Assembly (NCBI RefSeq): GCF_018771565.1
Contig: NZ_CP076326.1
Coordinates: 744,001 to 808,000, forward strand
DNA from: Thermoflexus hugenholtzii
GTDB lineage: Bacteria; Chloroflexota; Anaerolineae; Thermoflexales; Thermoflexaceae
Direction: 5' to 3'
DNA length: 64,000 nucleotides
This document shows positions 57,995-64,000 of this stretch, one piece after another (the first letter of the stretch is position 1; every line of letters begins with the position of its first letter). Position numbers and translations under genes: made by a program. Under the pieces are notes generated by a model that saw only the letters and a program-made list of their open reading frames with translations, ran no database searches and was not told the origin of the DNA.

Positions 57995-60451
57995 ATGGCC
58001 GTAGAGCGCATCCAGACCGTGGAGATCCAGGAGGAGGTCCAGCAGGCCTATCTTTCCTACGCGATGAGTGTGATTGTGGCGCGGGCGCTGCCGGACGTGC
58101 GGGACGGGCTGAAGCCGGTGCAGCGGCGCATTCTGTATGTGATGCACGAGATGGGGCTGCATCCGAACGCCCCTTACAAGAAGTCGGCCCGCATCGTGGG
58201 GGAGGTGCTGGGCAAGTTCCACCCCCACGGGGATATGGCGGTGTATGAGGCCCTGGCCCGGATGGCCCAGGACTTCACCATGCGCTACCCTCTGGTGGAC
58301 GGGCAGGGGAACTTCGGGTCGGTGGATGGGGATCCGCCGGCGGCGATGCGGTATACCGAGGCGCGGCTGACGCCGATGGCGGAGGAGCTGCTGGCGGATC
58401 TGGAGAAGGAGACGGTGGAGTGGGTGGACAATTTTGATGGTTCGCTGCGGGAGCCGGTGGTGCTGCCGGCGAAGGCGCCCCAGCTGTTGATCAACGGGGC
58501 TTCGGGGATCGCCGTGGGGATGGCCACCAACATCCCCCCCCATAACCTCCAGGAAGTCTGCGACGCCCTGTGCTACCTGATCGACAACTGGGGCCGCCTG
58601 GATCGCATCACTGTCGATGACCTGATGAACTTCATCAAGGGCCCCGACTTCCCCACCGGCGGCGTGGTGTTCCGGTATGCAGACGATGGGGAGACGGACG
58701 CCTTGCGGGCAGCCTACGCGGTGGGGAAAGGGCAGTTCGTCGTCCAGGCGCGGGCGCACATCGAGGAAGCGGAGCGGGGGAAGGTCCGCATCGTGGTGAC
58801 GGAGCTGCCCTATCAGGTGAACAAGGCGGCCCTCATCGAGCGGATCGCCGAGCTGGTCCGCGAAGGGCGCATCGAGGGGATCACCGATTTGCGGGATGAG
58901 TCGGACCGCCGGGGGATGCGGCTGGTGATCGAGGTGGCCCGCACTGCGGACCCCCGCCAGGTCCTGGCGGCGCTCTACAAGCACACCCCCCTTCAGACCA
59001 CCTTCGGGGTCCAGATGCTGGCCCTGGTGGACGGGGAGCCCCGGCTGTTGCCCCTTAAGCGGATGCTGCAGCTGTTCATCGAGCACCGCCAGCAGGTGGT
59101 GCGCCGGCGCAGCGAGTATGAGCTGGCGCGGGCCCGGGAGCGGGCCCACATCCTGGAGGGGCTGCTCACGGCCCTGGCCCATCTGGACGAGGTGATCGCC
59201 CTCATCCGGCGCTCAAAGGATGCGGAGGAGGCGAAGGCCGGCCTGATGCGGCGCTACCGGCTCACCGAGGTCCAGGCCCTGGCCATCCTGGAGATGCCCC
59301 TCCGGCGGCTGGCCCGGCTGGAGCGGGAGAAGATCGAGGCGGAATACAAGGAGAAGCAGCGGCGGATCCGGGAGCTGGAGGATCTGCTCGCGCACCCGAA
59401 AAAGATCCTGGGGGTGATCCGCGCGGAGCTGCAGGAGCTGAAGGCGAAGTATGGCGACGCCCGGCGGACCTGGATCGCGGATCGGCCGCGGGGGGCCCTC
59501 ACGGTGGAGGATCTGCTGCCCGATCAGGCGGTCTGGGTGACCATCACCGCCGGGGGCCGCATCCTCCGCGCGCCGGTTCGGGGCGGCCCCGCCTGGCCGA
59601 GCGGGGATCCGCCGGTGGCCCTGGCCCGGGGGAGCACGCGGGGGGTGGTCGTTCTGTTCACCGAGCGCGGCACCGCAGCCGGGGTGGCCGTCCATCGCAT
59701 CCCGGAGGGCGAAGAGGGGGCCCCGGTTCGGGATCTGGTCCCCTTGCCGGAGGGCGAGAAGATCGTGGCGGCCCTGCCGATGCCCGGCCGGATCAACGGG
59801 AACGGAGCCGGGCCTTACGTGTTCCTGGTCACCCGGAACGCGCTGTGCAAGCGGATCGCCTGGGCGGACCTGAACCGGCCGGGCGCCTTCCCGGCGATCG
59901 GGGTGGCGGAGGACGACGCCCTGGTCGCGGCCTTCACCACGTGGGGGGAGGGAGAGGTTCTCCTGGCCACCGCCGCCGGACAGGCCATCCGCTTCGCCGA
60001 AGAGGAGGTTCGGGTGATGGGTCTGAGCGCCGCCGGGGTGCTGGGCATCAAGTTGGGGGAGGACGACCGCGTGATCGGGGCGACCCTGGTGAAGCCTCAG
60101 GGAGATATCGTCGTGGGGATGGCGCAGGGATTCCTCAAGCGGACAGCGGCGAAGGAATATCCCCGCCAGGGCCGCTACGGCGTGGGGGTCCAGACCGCAA
60201 CGGTTTCCGCGAAGACCGGCCCCCTGGTGGCGGTGGCCGCGGTGGAGGAATCGGAGACCCTGTGGGCGGTGGGCAGCCGGGGCACGGTGAAGGCCGTGAA
60301 AGTGAAGGAGCTCCCGCGCTCCGGTCGGGCGCGGCCGGGGACGCCGGCCCTTTCTTTGAAGAGCAACGAGACGCTGGCCCGCCTGATCGCTCCGGCCGTC
60401 TACGAGAAGCCGGCAGGCCAGAAGGAGCAGCGCGCCCGGAACCGCCGCTGA
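57995..60451 (+). CDS. gyrA: DNA gyrase subunit A
   Basis: An 818-residue type IIA topoisomerase subunit. [29 protein letters not shown] at the start, the catalytic tyrosine Tyr120 in MRYTEARL, and [10 protein letters not shown] are conserved. The C-terminal beta-pinwheel has six GyrA-type repeats; the GyrA box itself is not obvious, so topoisomerase IV subunit A (ParC) is the alternative. ATG 57995 has AGGAGGCGAG directly upstream. gyrB is not in the window. A palindromic repeat region starts soon after the stop. Confidence 0.92.
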   Translation: MAVERIQTVEIQEEVQQAYLSYAMSVIVARALPDVRDGLKPVQRRILYVMHEMGLHPNAPYKKSARIVGEVLGKFHPHGDMAVYEALARMAQDFTMRYPLVDGQGNFGSVDGDPPAAMRYTEARLTPMAEELLADLEKETVEWVDNFDGSLREPVVLPAKAPQLLINGASGIAVGMATNIPPHNLQEVCDALCYLIDNWGRLDRITVDDLMNFIKGPDFPTGGVVFRYADDGETDALRAAYAVGKGQFVVQARAHIEEAERGKVRIVVTELPYQVNKAALIERIAELVREGRIEGITDLRDESDRRGMRLVIEVARTADPRQVLAALYKHTPLQTTFGVQMLALVDGEPRLLPLKRMLQLFIEHRQQVVRRRSEYELARARERAHILEGLLTALAHLDEVIALIRRSKDAEEAKAGLMRRYRLTEVQALAILEMPLRRLARLEREKIEAEYKEKQRRIRELEDLLAHPKKILGVIRAELQELKAKYGDARRTWIADRPRGALTVEDLLPDQAVWVTITAGGRILRAPVRGGPAWPSGDPPVALARGSTRGVVVLFTERGTAAGVAVHRIPEGEEGAPVRDLVPLPEGEKIVAALPMPGRINGNGAGPYVFLVTRNALCKRIAWADLNRPGAFPAIGVAEDDALVAAFTTWGEGEVLLATAAGQAIRFAEEEVRVMGLSAAGVLGIKLGEDDRVIGATLVKPQGDIVVGMAQGFLKRTAAKEYPRQGRYGVGVQTATVSAKTGPLVAVAAVEESETLWAVGSRGTVKAVKVKELPRSGRARPGTPALSLKSNETLARLIAPAVYEKPAGQKEQRARNRR

Positions 60452-60481
60452 GCGGGCAGGGGGCCCTTTTGTCGAAGGCGA

Positions 60482-60604
60482 GGGCTTTCGCCCCGAACCT
60501 TCGATCCTGGAGGCCGAAATGAATTTCGGCTTACGTAGGAGGGGCTTTCGCCCCGAACTTTCCGCCTGCGATGACCCAAGGTTCGCGGCGAAAGCCGCTC
60601 CTAC
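60482..60604. repeat. GCCGAAATGAATTTCGGC-type palindromic element, copy 2
   Basis: The 18-bp palindrome (60513-60530) is preceded and followed by copies of GGGCTTTCGCCCCGAAC. A longer inverted repeat has arms GTAGGAGGGGCTTTCGCC (60535-60552) and GGCGAAAGCCGCTCCTAC (60587-60604), one mismatch in 18. It fills most of the 203 bp between gyrA and the dehydrogenase gene. Confidence 0.75.
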
Positions 60605-60654
60605 TCCTACAATTCGTTTCATTGTGAGGGTGATCCTGGATCCGGGAGGAGGCC

Positions 60655-61695
60655 GTGGCGGAACGGATGCTGGCGGCCCGGTTGCATGGGCCGGGGGATC
60701 TGCGGCTGGAGGAGGTGCCGGTGCCGGAGCCCGGGCCGGGCGAGGTGGTGATCCGGGTGGAGCGGGCGCTGACCTGCGGGACCGACGTGAAGATCTTCCG
60801 GCGGGGCCGGCATCCGGCCCTGGGCCCGTTGCCCTCTCCCTTCGGCCATGAAGTGGCCGGGGAGGTGGTCGCGGTCGGGGAGGGGGTGACGGATTTCCGG
60901 CCCGGGATGCGGGTGGTGGCGGCCAACTCCGCCCCCTGCGGATCGTGCCGCATGTGCCAGCGGGGCGAGTTCAGCCTTTGCCCTCACCTCACGTTTTTCT
61001 TCGGGGCCTTCGCCCAGTATGCCCGCATCCCCGCGCCCATCGTCCGGGTGAACCTGTATCCGATCCCGGACTCCCTCCCGGCGGCCGCCGCGGCCCTGGT
61101 GGAGCCCCTGGCCTGCGCCCTCCGGGGGGTCGAGGCCGCGGAGATCCGGCCCGGGGAGACGGTGCTGGTGCTGGGGGGCGGTGCCCTGGGCCTGATGCTG
61201 GCCCATCTGGCGCAGCTCCGGGGCGCCCGTGTGGCCCTGGCGGATCCCCATCCGGAGCGCCGGGAGGCTGCCCGATCCATCGGCGTGGATCTCCTCCTGG
61301 ATCCTCGGGATGCCCTCGCGGCGAAGCTGGAGGAGGCCTTCGGAGAGCGGCCCGATGTGGTCATTGAAGCGGTCGGGCGGGTGGAGGCCTGGGAGGCGGC
61401 CGCGGAGCTGGCGCGGCCGGGCGGGCGCGTGATCCTGTTCGGCGGCTGCCCGGTCGGCACGCGGGCCTCCTTCGACACCGCCCGCCTGCACTATCAGGAG
61501 CTCACCCTGCGCGGGGTTTTCCATCACCATCCTCGATTCGTCCGCGCTGCCCTGAGCCTGCTGCGCGCGGGGCGGATCCCGGTGGATCTCCTGATCAGCG
61601 GGGAGCTTCCGCTCACGCGCCTGTGGGAGGCCTTCGAGCGGATGGAGCGCCGCCAGGGGTTCAAGTTCGCGATCGACCCGTGGTCTGACGGGTGA
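60655..61695 (+). CDS. Zinc-binding medium-chain dehydrogenase (sorbitol/threonine dehydrogenase-like)
   Basis: A 346-residue dehydrogenase. Catalytic zinc ligands are in CGTDVKIF and GHEVAGEV; the structural zinc site CGSCRMCQRGEFSLC is intact. VLVLGGGALGLMLAHLA is the NAD(P) Rossmann loop. It oxidises an alcohol or polyol. The start is GTG 60655 with GGGAGGAGG four bases upstream. Its 3' end overlaps mutY, on the other strand, by 35 bp. Confidence 0.88.
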   Translation: MAERMLAARLHGPGDLRLEEVPVPEPGPGEVVIRVERALTCGTDVKIFRRGRHPALGPLPSPFGHEVAGEVVAVGEGVTDFRPGMRVVAANSAPCGSCRMCQRGEFSLCPHLTFFFGAFAQYARIPAPIVRVNLYPIPDSLPAAAAALVEPLACALRGVEAAEIRPGETVLVLGGGALGLMLAHLAQLRGARVALADPHPERREAARSIGVDLLLDPRDALAAKLEEAFGERPDVVIEAVGRVEAWEAAAELARPGGRVILFGGCPVGTRASFDTARLHYQELTLRGVFHHHPRFVRAALSLLRAGRIPVDLLISGELPLTRLWEAFERMERRQGFKFAIDPWSDG

Positions 61696-62803
61696 GCGAA
61701 GAGGATCCTTCCTGCCGTAGCCACTCCACGATCCGCTGATCCGTGCGGGGGAAGGCGTAGCGGTCCAGCTCCGCGATGGGCACCCAGCGGACGTCGGCGC
61801 AGCCGATGGGTTGCGGGGTGCCGGAGAGGATGCGGCATCGGAAGACGTGGAGGGTGATGCGCATGTGGGTGTAGGTGTGACGGAGGGTCAGCAGGGGCTC
61901 TCCCACCTCCACCTCGATCCCCAACTCTTCCCGGAGCTCCCGCCGCAAACACTCCTCCAGGCTCTCGCCGGACTCCACCTTGCCTCCGGGGAACTCCCAC
62001 AATCCCCCCAGCATGCCTTGCAGGGGCCGCTGGGCGATCAGCACCCGGCCGTCCGCCTCGATCACCCCTGCCGTCACGTCGTAATGGGGGAGCATCCGTC
62101 GGGGAGCCCGAACCGGGAAGGCTTTCGGATTCCCCTGGGCGTAGGCGGCGCAGAAGGCGCGGAGGGGGCACTCCGGGCAGCGCGGGGATTTGGGGGTGCA
62201 GAGGGTGGCGCCCAGATCCATCAGGGCCTGGTTGAAGACGCCGGCCTGCCCGGACGGGAGCAGGCGTTCCGCCCGTTGCTGGAGCTGCCGCCGGCCCGCC
62301 GGGCGTCGGGGATCCTGCTCGAAGGCGAACAGGCGGGCGAGCACGCGGATGGCGTTGCCATCCAGAGCGATGAGGTCCTGGCCGAAGGCGATGCTGAGGA
62401 TGGCCGCCGCCATATAAGGGCCGACCCCCGGCAGGCGCCGCCACTCCGCCAGGGTGCGGGGGAACTCTCCGCCGCGTTCTTCCATCAGGCGGCGGGCCGC
62501 TTCGTGCAGGTGGCGGGCCCGGGCGTAGTAGCCCAATCCCTCCCAGGCCTTGAGCACCTCCTCCAGGGGCGCGGCGGCCAGATCCTGCAACGTGGGGAAG
62601 CGGGCCAGGAACCGCTCGTAATACGGGATGACCGTCTCCACCCGGGTCTGCTGCAGCATCGCCTCCGCGACCCAGACGGCATAGGGGTCCTGCCGTCGCC
62701 GCCAGGGCAGGTCGCGCCGATGGGTTTCATACCAGCGGAGCAGCGCCTCCCCGATGGCGCGTTCTACGTCGGAGATCCCGGAGGACTTTCCTTCGCGCTC
62801 CAT
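61661..62803 (-). CDS. mutY: A/G-specific adenine glycosylase MutY
   Basis: A 380-residue DNA glycosylase. MLQQTRVETVIPYY, the helix-hairpin-helix LPGVGPYMAAAI and IALDGN with catalytic Asp form the core. The 4Fe-4S motif C-X6-C-X2-C-X5-C is in CTPKSPRCPECPLRAFC. A C-terminal NUDIX-like domain (GLWEFPGGKVESGESLEECL) recognises 8-oxoguanine. It removes adenine paired with 8-oxoG. The ORF overlaps the dehydrogenase gene end-to-end; the tail RQTTGRSRT is probably dispensable. Confidence 0.95.
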   Translation of the reverse strand: MEREGKSSGISDVERAIGEALLRWYETHRRDLPWRRRQDPYAVWVAEAMLQQTRVETVIPYYERFLARFPTLQDLAAAPLEEVLKAWEGLGYYARARHLHEAARRLMEERGGEFPRTLAEWRRLPGVGPYMAAAILSIAFGQDLIALDGNAIRVLARLFAFEQDPRRPAGRRQLQQRAERLLPSGQAGVFNQALMDLGATLCTPKSPRCPECPLRAFCAAYAQGNPKAFPVRAPRRMLPHYDVTAGVIEADGRVLIAQRPLQGMLGGLWEFPGGKVESGESLEECLRRELREELGIEVEVGEPLLTLRHTYTHMRITLHVFRCRILSGTPQPIGCADVRWVPIAELDRYAFPRTDQRIVEWLRQEGSSSLTRQTTGRSRT

Positions 62804-62953
62804 CGCCCTCGTCCGGCCCTGTCTCGGGTTCCTGAGAGAGAATTGTCCTCCGGAGCGTGGGAAGGCTCAACTTCGTCGGATCGGTGAGGAAGGCGCGGTG
62901 GGGGCATAAGGGGAAGGCCTCGCCCCCACCGCTTTCCGGGAGGCCTGGATCCG

Positions 62954-63553
62954 TTACGAGGCGCGGGCGTGGCGGACGAGGAGCCAGGCGGAAGGGAAGG
63001 CGAGGGTCGCCAGGAGGAGCTTCAGAAGATCGCCGGGCACGAAGGGCAGAAGACCCAGGGCCAGCGCGCCCTTCGGGCCCAGGAAGCCCCCGACGAACCA
63101 GGCCAGCCACGGCAGACCGAAGAGATAGATGACGGCGTTGCCCGTTAGCATCGCCAGGGCGGTCGTCGCCGGCCGTCGATCCCATCCTCGCTCTGCCAGC
63201 CAGCCGGTGACGAACGCGGCGGCGATGAACCCGATGAGGTAGCCCCCCGTCGGCCCCCGCAGCCGGGCCAGCCCGGCCGCTCCTCCGGCGAACACCGGCA
63301 GGCCAAGGGCTCCCTCGAGGAGATAGACCGCCATGCTGAGGGCTCCCCGCCGGCTCCCCAGGGCGGCCCCCACCAGCAGCACCGCGAAGGTCTGGCCGGT
63401 GATGGGCACCGGAGTGAAGGGCAGGGGGATCTCCACACGGGCCATCAGCGCGGTGAGCAGGCTGCCGCCCAGGATCAGAACCGCATCCGCCAATCGCTGC
63501 TGCGCCCGGGTCCGGCGCAGCGCCGCCGGGATCAGAAGATCGCTGAGCACCAT
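62954..63553 (-). CDS. bioY: Biotin transporter BioY
   Basis: A 199-residue protein with about six membrane spans. VEIPLPFTPVPITGQTFAVLLVGAALG is the BioY S-component signature that binds biotin, and GPTGGYLIGF follows. It is the substrate-binding part of an ECF transporter; BioM/BioN are not seen here, though some BioY proteins work alone or use a shared ECF module. ATG 63553 has GGAGGG about nine bases upstream. A good promoter precedes it; no BirA-type palindrome was seen. Confidence 0.93.
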   Translation of the reverse strand: MVLSDLLIPAALRRTRAQQRLADAVLILGGSLLTALMARVEIPLPFTPVPITGQTFAVLLVGAALGSRRGALSMAVYLLEGALGLPVFAGGAAGLARLRGPTGGYLIGFIAAAFVTGWLAERGWDRRPATTALAMLTGNAVIYLFGLPWLAWFVGGFLGPKGALALGLLPFVPGDLLKLLLATLAFPSAWLLVRHARAS

Positions 63554-63588
63554 GAAGACTTCCCTCCACAACGTGCTCTGAGACCCCC

Positions 63589-63617
63589 ATCCTAATGTCC
63601 CGCCGGGAGCGCGTCAA
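63589..63617 (-). promoter_or_regulatory. Promoter of bioY
   Basis: On the minus strand TTGACG (63617-63612) and TAGGAT (63594-63589) are separated by 17 bases; the ATG at 63553 is about 36 bases downstream of the -10 box. Confidence 0.6.
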
Positions 63618-63750
63618 ATCCGCAGGAACGCCGCACCGGGCGCGTCCGTTTTTGCTGATCAATTGCAGCGAAAAAGGGGCCCTCGAATTACGCATCCTTC
63701 CAAACATTCGTTAAGATTTGCGGCGGAGATCTCCTCGCAACGAGGCGCTT

Positions 63751-64000
63751 ATGGACGATCCTCTTGCGCCCTTCTGGAACGCTCGCGGGATCGCCCTGGT
63801 GGGGGCGAGCGCGCAGCCGGTTAAGCTCAGCTATGGCGTCCTGCAGAATCTGGTGCGCTCGGGATATCCCGGGCGGATCTATCCGGTGAACCCGCGGGGG
63901 GGTGAGATCCTGGGCCTGCCCGTTTACCGCTCCCTGGCGGAGGTCCCGGACCCGGTGGACCTGGCGATCTTGATGGTCCCTGCGGAACAGAGCGTGGCGG
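63751..64000 (+). CDS. ADP-forming acyl-CoA synthetase, N-terminal CoA-binding domain (partial)
   Basis: The first 83 codons are visible; the gene runs off the right edge. IALVGASAQPVKLSYGVLQNL and YPGRIYPVNPRGGEILGLPVYRSL, with VDLAILMVPAE, are the CoA-binding Rossmann fold of acetate-CoA ligase (ADP-forming) alpha subunits and related acyltransferase fusions. The family makes ATP from acyl-CoA or acetylates proteins when fused to GNAT. Which of these applies depends on sequence outside the window. Confidence 0.85.
   Translation, partial: MDDPLAPFWNARGIALVGASAQPVKLSYGVLQNLVRSGYPGRIYPVNPRGGEILGLPVYRSLAEVPDPVDLAILMVPAEQSVA

Overview
The window is GC-rich, gene-dense bacterial DNA with many ATGA-type start/stop overlaps, strong AGGAGG-type ribosome binding sites, two tRNA genes and no transposase. 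The gene set (RicT, GyrA, RecF, MutY, BioY, type 2 IPP isomerase, THEP1-type NTPase, PflX with an intein, a complete type III-A CRISPR locus, Uma2 proteins, tandem-amidase protein) and the base composition fit a thermophilic member of the Chloroflexota, perhaps Thermoflexus-like. That placement is inference from gene content; no rRNA is present to confirm it.

Layout. 1-8.2 kb: coupled polytopic membrane proteins of glycosyltransferase (GT-C) type, a membrane-anchored sialidase-fold propeller protein and a GT4 glycosyltransferase, likely a cell-surface glycan cluster. 8.2-21 kb: PQQ-like propeller protein, glycolate-oxidase-type Fe-S subunit, PflX interrupted by a 446-residue LAGLIDADG intein, RicT, a FAD oxidoreductase, a 3'-truncated sugar dehydrogenase lipoprotein, a YfhO-like protein, a CtpA-type protease and tRNA-Val. 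21-35.4 kb: GMC oxidoreductase, PLP deaminase, EamA transporter, glycosidase-like/double amidase protein, RecF, two sugar ABC permeases, tRNA-Leu, an unknown 442-residue protein, Uma2, a class V aminotransferase, a 158-bp-period hairpin array and THEP1 NTPase. 35.5-47.2 kb: CRISPR array plus cas6-cas10-csm2-csm3-csm4-csm5-csm6-cas1-cas2 on the minus strand. 47.2-64 kb: glycolipid synthase, Uma2, a fused Mo-hydroxylase, an ABC ATPase, ACP, type 2 IPP isomerase with a polyprenyl synthase, GyrA, a Zn-dehydrogenase, MutY, BioY and the start of an ADP-forming acyl-CoA synthetase.

The CRISPR locus looks functional. Cas10 keeps the HD and GGDD motifs, Csm3 keeps its catalytic Asp, Csm6 has CARF and HEPN motifs, and a TTGACA promoter in the leader reads into a 15-repeat array whose minus-strand repeat ends in ATTGCGAC, a typical 8-nt crRNA handle. 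A GC hairpin with a T-run between csm5 and csm6 may set the dose of Csm6, Cas1 and Cas2.

Non-coding DNA carries several dispersed palindrome families: an 80-bp element with 11-bp terminal inverted repeats (two full copies, three partial or core copies, one with compensatory pair changes), GCCGAAATGAATTTCGGC-type elements at 21.5 and 60.5 kb, and a related tandem array at 34.2-34.9 kb that supplies the last codons of the neighbouring NTPase gene. The items most worth a second look are the PflX intein with its internal composition break, the palindrome families, and the decayed CRISPR repeat with a gene fragment at the old end of the array.
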